Positions 1 to 6,442 are shown, counted from the first letter of the stretch. The stretch is 13,330 nucleotides of DNA from Candidatus Yonathbacteria bacterium (GCA_016201355.1 JACQCY010000053.1:1-13330); one strand, 5' to 3'. Numbers and translations: made by a program. The notes: a model not told the origin generated them from the letters alone.

Positions 1-83
1 CTACGGTGTCAAATGGGGTGAAAGATTTAGCGGGGAATGTTGCCGTAGCGAACTCTGTTATCGCAAGCAGTGGAGTATGGTAA
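1..83 (+). CDS. C-terminal end of an Ig-like (SbsA/Big-type) domain protein, partial
   Basis: Reading from base 3 gives 26 codons, then TAA at 81-83. The peptide contains GVKDLAGNVAV, the typical last strand of bacterial Ig-like domains of the SbsA/Big_5 type (xGVxDLAGNxL), and ends in SSGVW. The 5' part lies outside the window, so length, signal peptide and domain number are unknown. By family the protein is probably secreted or cell-surface. The gene converges on the transposase gene at 96-812 with a gap of only 12 bp and has no terminator of its own in that gap; the symmetrical hairpin at 974-1016 is the nearest one downstream. The Ig-like assignment rests on one short motif. Confidence 0.55.
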   Translation, partial: TVSNGVKDLAGNVAVANSVIASSGVW

Positions 84-95
84 CATTGATTTATG

Positions 96-812
96 TCAAA
101 CATCATCAAAACAACACTCGGATTTGCAGGGATTTTGCTTATTGGTCTTGCGGGAGTCTTTCAGAGTTGAATAATCAATCCATTCGTTGATAAATTCCTC
201 AAAGTCCTGTGACTTAGCAAAATATTCAGGGAATGCTGGCTTCTCGAGGATCTTCCCCTCTTGGCGCGCAGAACCAAAGTAGTCTTGATAGCTCGAGTGT
301 ACATATTTTCCAAGATATTCTTTAGCTACCATGCGATTCTGGATACCATCCTCTTTCCATTTTGGATCAATAATCTTCACTGGGTTCAAGTGAATGTACG
401 CAAAAAGATATTTCAAATATTCGTCGGTATCAACGTGAGTCGCTTGAAACCGCCCCTCAAAAAGCTTCCCCGTTCTTTCATATTTTTTATTAAAATACAT
501 TGAATAAGCAGTTAAAAGTTTCTCTAAAAACTTACTGATTCCACCATCAATTCTCTCACGCAAAAGTAAATGAAAATGATTGGGCATCAAACAATACGCC
601 CCAATATCCACAAGAGCCTCCCCTTTTTTTATCTTATCCAAGGGCATCCCCTGGATATCCCTGAAAACAACAGGGCTAGCGCTGTTGCACACATAAAGGA
701 GTTTTTGAAACCGTTTCCTATCGGCGTCCGAAAGAAAAATAACTGATTTGTTATTTCCGCGACTATAACCGTGATAAAACTCGTCAACAGTAAACTTAAA
801 TTTCCTTTCCAT
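96..812 (-). CDS. REP-associated tyrosine transposase (RAYT), Y1/HUH, IS200-like
   Basis: Single-strand DNA transposase of the Y1 HUH family. Counting from the ATG at 812 (238 aa), the metal-binding HUH motif is MPNHFHLLL with His79 and His81. The candidate catalytic tyrosine is Tyr139 in FAYIHLNPV, matching the conserved Y-I-x-L-N-P helix of TnpA-REP proteins. GKLFEGRF and the N-terminal YHGYSRGNNK are also typical of RAYTs. The frame stays open upstream to 977, but that extension is built from REP-like palindromes and runs into a terminator, so I reject it. An ATG at 821 (MVN) is an alternative start. A TATGAT -10-like box at 825-830 would make the mRNA almost leaderless. RAYTs are usually single-copy, domesticated genes that process REP hairpins; palindromes around 844-860 and 940-960 fit that pairing. 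Confidence 0.9.
   Translation of the reverse strand: MERKFKFTVDEFYHGYSRGNNKSVIFLSDADRKRFQKLLYVCNSASPVVFRDIQGMPLDKIKKGEALVDIGAYCLMPNHFHLLLRERIDGGISKFLEKLLTAYSMYFNKKYERTGKLFEGRFQATHVDTDEYLKYLFAYIHLNPVKIIDPKWKEDGIQNRMVAKEYLGKYVHSSYQDYFGSARQEGKILEKPAFPEYFAKSQDFEEFINEWIDYSTLKDSRKTNKQNPCKSECCFDDV
638..654. repeat. REP-like palindrome inside the transposase coding sequence
   Basis: The sequence CCAAGGGCATCCCCTGG matches the intergenic REP-like hairpin at 844-860 except for one base near its 3' end. On the coding strand it is read in frame as QGMPL of the transposase (about residues 54-58 from the 812 start). The identity is direct; that the copies share an origin is inference. Confidence 0.55.
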
Positions 813-837
813 ATTAACCATTGTATCATATGGGCCA

Positions 838-861
838 TTTCTGCCAAGGGCATCCCTTGGT
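838..861. repeat. REP-like palindrome, copy 1, upstream of the transposase gene
   Basis: A perfect 7-bp inverted repeat CCAAGGG/CCCTTGG (844-850, 854-860) with the 3-nt loop CAT, preceded by TTTCTG. The next 30 bp repeat TTGGTAAA-type words three times. It lies about 30 bp upstream of the transposase ATG, where RAYT-recognised REP hairpins are often found. Its core is the reverse complement of copy 2 at 940-960. Confidence 0.7.
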
Positions 862-935
862 AAAATTGGTAAATCCCCTTGGTAAATTCGAAGTCGTGAT
901 GGTAGTCCCGAGGAAGCCTTGTGTTGTATGGCTCG

Positions 936-960
936 TTTCTGCCAAGGGATGCCCTTGGCA
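936..960. repeat. REP-like palindrome, copy 2
   Basis: A perfect 9-bp inverted repeat TGCCAAGGG/CCCTTGGCA (940-948, 952-960) with loop ATG, again preceded by TTTCTG. The 13-bp string TTTCTGCCAAGGG is shared with copy 1 as a direct repeat exactly 98 bp away, while the loops are reverse complements (CAT and ATG). Confidence 0.7.
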
Positions 961-973
961 GAGGGCTTGGCGG

Positions 974-1016
974 CCAAAAAGCCCCCGATCTCCTCGTGGA
1001 GATGGGGGCTTTTTGG
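974..1016. terminator. Strong bidirectional intrinsic terminator
   Basis: The left arm (CCAAAAAGCCCCC then ATCTCC, 974-993) pairs with the right arm (998-1016) around a TCGT loop. Every pair is Watson-Crick apart from one bulged G at 987. An A-run on one side and a T-run on the other make it work in both directions. On the minus strand it lies 123 bp past the stop of the surface-protein gene; on the plus strand it could stop read-through from the Ig-like gene at the window edge. Confidence 0.85.
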
Positions 1017-1138
1017 TGAATTGAGAGTTAGCTCAATTTAAGTCTAGCCGGCTGAGAAAAAATCATCAAGCTCGAGCAATCAACTTCTTTTGAGCTATAT
1101 CATCGCTTCATTTTTGACTGAACAATCTAACGATTAGA

Positions 1139-4100
1139 TTAGTTTGAACGAGTCTGGATGAGGCCTGCTGAAGGCAAACCTGTAATGCCGTAACTATTCG
1201 TCCAGTCAATGTGACTTGCTCCCGAAGTAGTCGTTGCATTTGGTGACCATACAAGATTGCTTGTCCCGGTGATAGCCGATGATGTTGCCATCATTCCTAC
1301 GCCACCTGCGGTGTAAGCCGTCCATCCAACCTGTGCAGGATATGCCGAATCACCCAAAAGTGTAGTTGTAACTGCGTAGGTTGTCGCCGACGCTGTTATA
1401 GAACCAGCAAGCTTGAAGTAATATGTCGTACCTGCAGGGATATTTACCACTGCCGTAGGCGTGATGGTCAATGCCCCAGCGCTTCCAGGATTCTGTACTG
1501 CTGTGTGAATAGCACCCGCAGTAAAGGTTGAGATCGGTGTCGAGTAGCCAGCGTCTGTATATCCATAGAGCTGAACACTCGATACATTTGACGAAGTCGT
1601 TGCAATCGTAAACTTGAATTGGTTGATACCAACTCCCCCGTTTGCGTTTGCTGTAATCTTAAACTTCATAAAGTTACCATCGATAACACCTGTTCCTCCA
1701 AGAGCTGAATCAGCCGCAAAGGTTGGGAACGACTTGAAGAGGCGAATGCCTGATACTGCCGTTGAACCTGTTGCATTGATAGTTGTACCAGAGTTTGCTC
1801 CTGTACCCTGAGTACCTGTTGGGTCTGTCGTTGCATTGTTATTAACTGCAATCAAAGCGCCCTGAGTACCCGTGTAACCAGAACCAATCTGAGCAAAATC
1901 AACCTTAACGGTAAGGTCTTTGTCAGCATCCTTAGGAAGAGCAACTGTTGACGAAAGTGTCGAAGTTGCATTTGTGTTTGTTCCGGTGAATGTTGCTGTA
2001 CCTACCTGTGTTGCACCGTCCCAGATTGAAACCTGTACGAGGTCCGAAGCCGAGCTTGATGCTGTGTTGGTAAGAACGAGACCGATACGAGAAAGATTGA
2101 TTGCTTCATTTGTCGCACGGAAGCGAATCACACCAGCCGTAACACCAGTAGAACCAGCGGCTACGATTGTGTATGAAGGGCTTGAAGGCGATGTAGAAGT
2201 TACGAGTGAGCCAGTACTAATAGTCTGTGCCGCACCAGTTGTTACTGCACCTGTTGCAGTCACTGTAGAACCTGAAGTTACACCAGTTACGGTAAGAGCC
2301 GCAATCTGAGCAGCAGTCATATTCCACGTGAATGAACCTGAGGTAAGACCCGAAGCAACATTACATTTGAGCGTCAATGTCTTTACGGTGTTTTTTGCAA
2401 CCGTAAGCGTTGAGTCAAAGGTAAATGGTGTCGCTGCTACCAATGCTACGGTTGGGTTAACAACATTTGAACCAGTGTTCAATGCTGTTGCGCCATCCCA
2501 GATCTGACATGCGGTCAAATCTGTTGCCGCATTCGTAACAACGGTGTCCTTAAGAGTAACCGATGAGAAGCGAACATCCTCACCAGACTGACTTGCGTCA
2601 AACTGGAAGTTTGCGAATGTTACCCCTGTACCACCTGCAACGATTGTCTGCGCCGCAGGGCTTGTTGACTGTGCAACTGCGAGCGCTGCTGACTTCACGG
2701 TCATTGCATTCATTGTTACAAGGCCATTTGAAATGGTAATTGTGTTACCTGTCGTCTGACCCGTAATGCTTGTCCAATCCGATGAAGGAGTGGTTGTTGT
2801 GGTGATAACTGCACCGTTTGAAGCCGTTGTAGGGATTTTACCCTTCAAGGTGTAAGTATTCTTTCCAACAGGGTAAGTTACCGTGTCAGTAAATGTTACC
2901 TTCCACCCAGAAACACCATCAGCTACTGCGTCAACAGGACCTGCAACTACTGCGCCATTCGCATTGTAAAGCGAAATGCTTGTATATGCTGATGCTCCTG
3001 TTGATGCTGTTGATGTAGCAAAATGAAATACCTGCGACTGAACCGAAATTGATTCACCCTTGAGGTCTATTTCATAACCACCAAGAACCTGGCTTGCGAG
3101 GTTGATCGCAATATTCTGTGCGGCAACTGAAGTTGCCTTGGTGATTGATGTTACGGAACCTGCTGAAACTGTAGCTGTATACCCAGTGATTGCTGGTGTT
3201 GCAGTCAAGTTTGCATTTGTGCCTGCTGCAATAGCGCTTGACGCTGTAGCAATAAGGCCCTGTCCGTAAGTTTCGCCTACGAGGTAGAAATCTGTGTTCT
3301 TCTGGAGGTCAAAGCGAGCTGTACGGCCTGCTGAACCAGAACCAACGATATCACCCGCAACCCAAACATCTTTTGCAAGACCTTTTGCGATAACGATACC
3401 GGTACCGAAGGTTGCTGAGTAGTATTTACCGTCTGACGAAACAGTCGTGTCATAAGCAGTACCATCAACGAAGATCTTTACATTTGCAAGGTCGCCTGCG
3501 CCTACGCTACCAGCTTGGTAGAAGCGAAGTGATTTCATACGAACATCCTCAGCTGAACCAGCAGTGATGCGCATACCGGTGAATTTATAGCCAGTGGTGC
3601 CAATCTCTTTTGATTGCGCTGAACCTGGGTCGTATGATGAGTTTGCCACAGTTACCGTACCGATAGTAAGCGTACCATTGATTGTGTGGTATGCACCGGT
3701 AATAGGGAGCGCGCCGGTTACAGTTCCAGTGGTGTTAACCGCTACAACTGAGATAGCCGCTACTTGTCCTGCTGTTGCGGCAAGACTTGCCGCCATATTA
3801 CCCGCTACGGTGAGATTCATTGTAGTACCTGCCTTAACAGTAAATGTACCACCAACGATTGCCTGATGTGTTGAACCAAAAGTCTTTGCAATATCAAGCT
3901 GTGTGCCGTCGTCCTGAAGAAGAACAACACCTGCAAAGTTTGAGTCAACCGAAGCGCTTGTGCGTTCTACTGTGATACCGTTTACGACAACATCCGAAGA
4001 TCCTGCAGTAAGGGTAAGTTTAGTAAATGGCACGCGTGATGAACCTTGGATTGCGAGACCGTTAGCTGGCTGGGTAGCCGCGCTAACTGAAAGTCCTGCT

Positions 4101-4576
4101 CCTGCAGGTGTTGCAGATACGCCCGTTGCGCAAGATGCTCCGGTCGTTGGGCTAAAGCCAACGGTTGAAGTACATCCGGGAACCGTGCTTGTTGTTGTTG
4201 TTGTCGTGGTGGTTGTGGTTGTGGTAACCGAACCGCCCATCGCGTTCAACTTTGCGCGCGTAAGTGCGCCAACGAAACCCGTACCGCTGGTCAAACCAGC
4301 TGGCGCGAGAACTTCTGACGCATACTTGTTCTGAAACTTAATAACTGCTGCTTTGGTTTTTGCGCCAAAGTAGGTTGACTCATTTCCTACTGAGCCAACA
4401 CCTGAAGCCGCAACCCGCGTTGCTGAATCAGAGTTGAGGATAACCTGGAGAGCTTTTACATCTGCCCCGGTTGAACCCAATTTGAGGCTTGTTGAGAATG
4501 TTGCCGCCATTGCTGATCCCGCGAATGCGAGGGCTGCAACCAATCCAACAAATCCTGCGATTGATTTTTTTGTCAT
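1139..4576 (-). CDS. Giant secreted S-layer-like protein with N-terminal peptidoglycan-binding domain
   Basis: 1145 aa. Residues 1-24 form a Sec signal peptide (positive MTKKS, hydrophobic core, likely cleavage after AMA). Residues about 27-113 resemble a PG_binding_1 domain (LKLGSTGADVKALQ, FGAKTKAAVIKFQNKY, GFVGALTRAKLNAM). A linker with twelve consecutive Thr (118-129) follows. The rest is Ser/Thr/Ala/Val-rich and beta-type, and splits into about six units of 150-165 aa. Each unit has an I-x-x-DG-like anchor (near residues 218, 365, 535, 690, 850 and 1000) followed by a [V/L]xKG..[K/N].[L/V].V strand. It ends with WSP and DWTNSYGITGLPS, a C-terminal pattern I associate with CPR surface proteins. 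Only four Cys are seen, in two close pairs (about 135/149 and near 690-740). There is no Shine-Dalgarno. Probably exported, held to the wall by the PG-binding domain and forming an S-layer or stalk; the function is inferred. Confidence 0.85.
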   Translation of the reverse strand: MTKKSIAGFVGLVAALAFAGSAMAATFSTSLKLGSTGADVKALQVILNSDSATRVAASGVGSVGNESTYFGAKTKAAVIKFQNKYASEVLAPAGLTSGTGFVGALTRAKLNAMGGSVTTTTTTTTTTTTSTVPGCTSTVGFSPTTGASCATGVSATPAGAGLSVSAATQPANGLAIQGSSRVPFTKLTLTAGSSDVVVNGITVERTSASVDSNFAGVVLLQDDGTQLDIAKTFGSTHQAIVGGTFTVKAGTTMNLTVAGNMAASLAATAGQVAAISVVAVNTTGTVTGALPITGAYHTINGTLTIGTVTVANSSYDPGSAQSKEIGTTGYKFTGMRITAGSAEDVRMKSLRFYQAGSVGAGDLANVKIFVDGTAYDTTVSSDGKYYSATFGTGIVIAKGLAKDVWVAGDIVGSGSAGRTARFDLQKNTDFYLVGETYGQGLIATASSAIAAGTNANLTATPAITGYTATVSAGSVTSITKATSVAAQNIAINLASQVLGGYEIDLKGESISVQSQVFHFATSTASTGASAYTSISLYNANGAVVAGPVDAVADGVSGWKVTFTDTVTYPVGKNTYTLKGKIPTTASNGAVITTTTTPSSDWTSITGQTTGNTITISNGLVTMNAMTVKSAALAVAQSTSPAAQTIVAGGTGVTFANFQFDASQSGEDVRFSSVTLKDTVVTNAATDLTACQIWDGATALNTGSNVVNPTVALVAATPFTFDSTLTVAKNTVKTLTLKCNVASGLTSGSFTWNMTAAQIAALTVTGVTSGSTVTATGAVTTGAAQTISTGSLVTSTSPSSPSYTIVAAGSTGVTAGVIRFRATNEAINLSRIGLVLTNTASSSASDLVQVSIWDGATQVGTATFTGTNTNATSTLSSTVALPKDADKDLTVKVDFAQIGSGYTGTQGALIAVNNNATTDPTGTQGTGANSGTTINATGSTAVSGIRLFKSFPTFAADSALGGTGVIDGNFMKFKITANANGGVGINQFKFTIATTSSNVSSVQLYGYTDAGYSTPISTFTAGAIHTAVQNPGSAGALTITPTAVVNIPAGTTYYFKLAGSITASATTYAVTTTLLGDSAYPAQVGWTAYTAGGVGMMATSSAITGTSNLVWSPNATTTSGASHIDWTNSYGITGLPSAGLIQTRSN

Positions 4577-4651
4577 AATTTTTTGATAATCTAACTCACG
4601 CGCGTACTATTAGCGATAACTGATAATCTAATAAATTTGCTAAGTGCTCGC

Positions 4652-4821
4652 GTGATGTTGTTTCCCTTGCGGGACAGGAATGCCCAAGTTCATAAAGTTC
4701 GTAAAGTTGAAAGTTCATAAAGTCAATACATCTCGCATTTACTTTTTACTTTATAAACTTTACGAACTTTATAAACTGATAATGGATACTCTTGCCCCGC
4801 AACGGAAACGAAAAACATTAC
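4652..4821. repeat. 170-bp imperfect inverted repeat upstream of the surface-protein gene
   Basis: The arms start with GTTTCC[C/G]TTGCGGG (4660-4673, and complement 4796-4809) and run inward to a near-perfect 22-bp block (4687-4708 against 4756-4777, one mismatch) made of AGTT.ATAAAGTTCGTAAAGTT. The centre lies near 4730-4740. The 11-bp word CTAATAAATTT flanks it as a direct repeat (4628-4638 and 4822-4832); the right copy abuts the element, while the left is separated by 13 bp. It begins 75 bp upstream of the surface-protein ATG, so it may lie in the long leader or promoter region. A MITE-like element or a folded spacer are both possible. Confidence 0.65.
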
Positions 4822-4832
4822 CTAATAAATTT

Positions 4833-5339
4833 TCTTTTCGTCTTTAAGTCTTTCAGCTACGACACTCGTGTTTCGACCGAGAGCGCGGATGAAGATCAGA
4901 GAAATACACAGATGAAAAACATCTCTTTAATTTAGAGAATGTTTCTTTATGCAAGAGACAGTGTGTCTCTAGTTTTCAATGATCTTCCTCTTCGCCTTCA
5001 CCGATATTGTGCGCTGTAAGGAATAGCTTTTATTGCTCACCTTGCCTCTCATAAAATATTCCGCTCTCTATAAATTCACGCGTAATATTTTTCAAAAGTA
5101 CGATGAAATCCAGCGTGCTCGAATCCTCTGCGTATTGCAAACAATCACGGCAAAGGACTCTCCACTCGCTGAACTTATGCATAGTATATCTTTTGCAAGA
5201 GAAACTTGCAAAGAACAACATTGTGGATAACTCCCCCGCCTATATTTGGTACGAAAATTACCCTTAAAAACAATGTTATCCTGAGACAAAAGATAGCATA
5301 AAAAGAGGAGAAAAACAAGGGAAAACCCTACTGAATTTA
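4833..5339. other. Gene-poor region with small hairpins and one doubtful ORF
   Basis: No recognised RNA gene or conserved protein was found. Visible items: (i) an AT-rich hairpin near 4917-4948 that, read on the minus strand, ends in a five-T run and could be a weak terminator; (ii) a perfect 7-bp hairpin AGAGACA/TGTCTCT at 4953-4969; (iii) a perfect 8-bp hairpin TTTGCAAG/CTTGCAAA at 5192-5212; (iv) on the minus strand, a TTGCAA -35-like box, a 17-bp spacer and TATACT (5183-5188), a plausible promoter reading toward 5029. Items (iv) and (i) could bound a transcript of about 260 nt. I found no match to 6S RNA, SRP RNA, tmRNA or RNase P RNA. Confidence 0.4.
5030..5221 (-). CDS. Doubtful small protein, 63 aa (or 50 aa from the internal ATG at 5182)
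   Basis: Unrecognised. From the internal Met the peptide begins MHKFSEWRVLCRDCLQYAED, contains LDFIVLLKNITREFIESG and ends GEQ. This is a soluble-looking mix of charged and hydrophobic residues that could form one or two amphipathic helices. It lies 118 bp downstream of the HTH regulator on the same strand, so co-transcription is possible. Against it: there is no Shine-Dalgarno, ORFs of similar size overlap on both strands, and a -10-like box at 5183-5188 would place the transcription start downstream of both ATGs. Could equally be non-coding. Confidence 0.3.
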   Translation of the reverse strand: MLFFASFSCKRYTMHKFSEWRVLCRDCLQYAEDSSTLDFIVLLKNITREFIESGIFYERQGEQ

Positions 5340-6269
5340 CTAAGCGAGAGAATAACGCGACCAACGGCGCAACCCTACCCTCTTAAAGACGCCTAATTCC
5401 GTCAAGGACACGAGCTCTCGCTGAATAGTCTTTTCCGACAGCTCAGGAAAATGATCAGAGATGTCTTTTATGGAAACTTCTTTTTTGTCTTTTACCAGTT
5501 TCATAATTCGCATACGACGAGACTTTATTTGAATAGAATTTTGTGCGGGGTGCATAAAGGTCGGGTCTTTGGATCGCGCTTCAGTCGACACTGCGCGATG
5601 TGATTTTGCAAAATCAGCAATACCCGACTTTTGAGTGTGTGAAGTGTGTCCTTTAGGATTCCTATCGGACATTTGTTTGGGTGTTTGATTGTCCTTTATC
5701 TCAATTTGTCCTTTAGTCTGTCCTTGAGAATATGTGGAGTTCCCGGCCAAAGAATTCATTCTCGGAGATGGTGTGAGTGGCTCTTTTTCTGGCACGCTCA
5801 TAATAGCGCGCGAACCATTGTCCCCAAAAATAGGCGAACCAAAAAATGAATCGTTAAAGAGCGTATCTGCACGCGATGTGCGGGATGTTTTTCTTATCTG
5901 AATTGCATCACTCAAAGATACATACTCGCGTTTCAATATGGAAAAATTCATCTCGGAAATCAACCCATTGATAAACGCGAGTTCAAAGAGCCCGAGTGTT
6001 TCAGAAATATTACCCGAAACATTTCCGAGGATATTTGACTCATCTTCCATTGTGCCATATTTCACCAATGTTGCCCCGCGCACAAGCTCGAGAGAAAGAA
6101 AGCGGAGACGAAATTTGAGGGGCTCGTTGTCCGATAGAAAGTTCGTGACAAGGTAGAGAGCAGTCGCAAGGCGATCACACTTTTTTGAAAGGGAAACTGT
6201 GAATTGTTCCATCCTCATATCCAACAGGCTCAGGGAACTATTTTTCTGAATGTTTTTTTTTGTATCCAT
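5340..6269 (-). CDS. Putative transcriptional regulator: helical N-domain, disordered linker, C-terminal DeoR-like winged helix
   Basis: 309 aa, no signal peptide or membrane segment. Residues about 12-125 are rich in Leu/Phe and appear helical (DMRMEQFTVSLSKKCDRLAT, FRLRFLSLELVRGATLV, GLFELAFINGLISEMNFSIL); I do not recognise the fold. Residues about 128-248 are a low-complexity Ser/Gln/Lys/Asn linker. Residues about 249-309 form a winged HTH: SRRMRIMKLVKDKKEVSIKD, then SEKTIQRELVSLTELGVFKR as the recognition-helix segment, then a basic wing RRWSRYSL. This resembles DeoR-type HTHs. The gene is divergent from ftsK across 219 bp filled with a repeated nonamer that also occurs in this gene's linker codons (5647-5727). 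Inference: an autoregulated DNA-binding protein that may also control ftsK. HTH assignment is firm; target and signal are unknown. Confidence 0.8.
   Translation of the reverse strand: MDTKKNIQKNSSLSLLDMRMEQFTVSLSKKCDRLATALYLVTNFLSDNEPLKFRLRFLSLELVRGATLVKYGTMEDESNILGNVSGNISETLGLFELAFINGLISEMNFSILKREYVSLSDAIQIRKTSRTSRADTLFNDSFFGSPIFGDNGSRAIMSVPEKEPLTPSPRMNSLAGNSTYSQGQTKGQIEIKDNQTPKQMSDRNPKGHTSHTQKSGIADFAKSHRAVSTEARSKDPTFMHPAQNSIQIKSRRMRIMKLVKDKKEVSIKDISDHFPELSEKTIQRELVSLTELGVFKRVGLRRWSRYSLA
5647..5727. promoter_or_regulatory. Cluster of five TGTCC[T/G][T/A]TA boxes inside the regulator gene
   Basis: In plus-strand orientation TGTCCTTTA occurs at 5647-5655, 5690-5698 and 5707-5715, with a one-mismatch copy TGTCCTTGA at 5719-5727. 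The variant TGTCCGATA occurs in the opposite orientation at 5663-5671. They encode linker residues about 181-208 (SQGQ, TKGQ, IKDN, MSDR, PKGH). The same exact nonamer is read in two different frames (TKGQ/PKGH against IKDN), so conservation is at DNA level. The first two boxes form a 25-bp dyad at 5647-5671. Interpreted as intragenic binding sites for the gene's own product. Confidence 0.5.
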
Positions 6270-6294
6270 ATTGAGATTTTGTGCGTATTTTATA

Positions 6295-6418
6295 TGTCCT
6301 TTATCTGTCTTTTATTGATAAAAATGATTGGTAATTTCCGTGTCCTTTAGAGTACTGTTCCTCTGTCTATTGTATATCGGACATTACTAAAATGTCAATG
6401 TAATATCGGTGTCCTTTA
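6295..6418. promoter_or_regulatory. Array of TGTCC[T/G][T/A]TA boxes in the regulator-ftsK divergent spacer
   Basis: Boxes: TGTCCTTTA at 6295-6303, 6341-6349 and 6410-6418; TGTCTTTTA (one mismatch) at 6306-6314; TGTCCGATA on the minus strand at 6375-6383. Start positions 6306, 6341, 6375 and 6410 are 35, 34 and 35 bp apart. The 6375-6383 box fills part of the gap between the -35 and -10 of the regulator promoter. The 6410-6418 box ends 24 bp upstream of the predicted ftsK -35. Likely operators for the adjacent HTH protein. Confidence 0.55.
6369..6398 (-). promoter_or_regulatory. Predicted promoter of the HTH regulator gene
   Basis: On the minus strand: consensus -35 TTGACA (6398-6393), an 18-bp spacer and -10 TACAAT (6374-6369, 5 of 6 matches). 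Transcription would start near 6362, leaving a leader of about 93 nt that contains the boxes at 6341, 6306 and 6295. The inverted box at 6375-6383 lies wholly in the spacer, an arrangement expected for repression. Confidence 0.6.
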
Positions 6419-6442
6419 TAACATATCCGTTGAACTCAATAT

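Noticed and set aside
813..977. Upstream extension of the transposase reading frame to an ATG at 977
   Set aside because: The extra residues are translated from the two REP-like palindromes and begin inside the terminator hairpin. RAYT homology begins at about the 812 start.
4187..4223. Poly-threonine codon run as a phase-variable contingency locus
   Set aside because: It is a trinucleotide (ACN) run with mixed codons, so slippage would change length but not frame and could not switch the gene off.
1920..4334. Long plus-strand open frames opposite the surface-protein gene (for example 1920-2309 and 3960-4334)
   Set aside because: Their Val/Pro/Thr-rich translations are the antisense of the Ser/Thr/Ala-rich repeats. 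No independent start signals or domains.
4628..4832. The 11-bp direct repeats as a target-site duplication proving a transposon
   Set aside because: The left copy is 13 bp away from the inverted-repeat arm while the right copy abuts it, and the sequence is AT-rich. No transposase gene is inside.
5115..5135. T-arm-like string CTCGAATCC suggesting a tRNA
   Set aside because: No complementary T-stem, acceptor stem or anticodon arm can be built around it on either strand.
5462..5494. Two further TGTCTTTTA strings near the HTH codons as operator boxes
   Set aside because: They encode the conserved KDI and KDK of the winged-helix domain in an AT-rich context, so coding constraint and chance explain them well enough.
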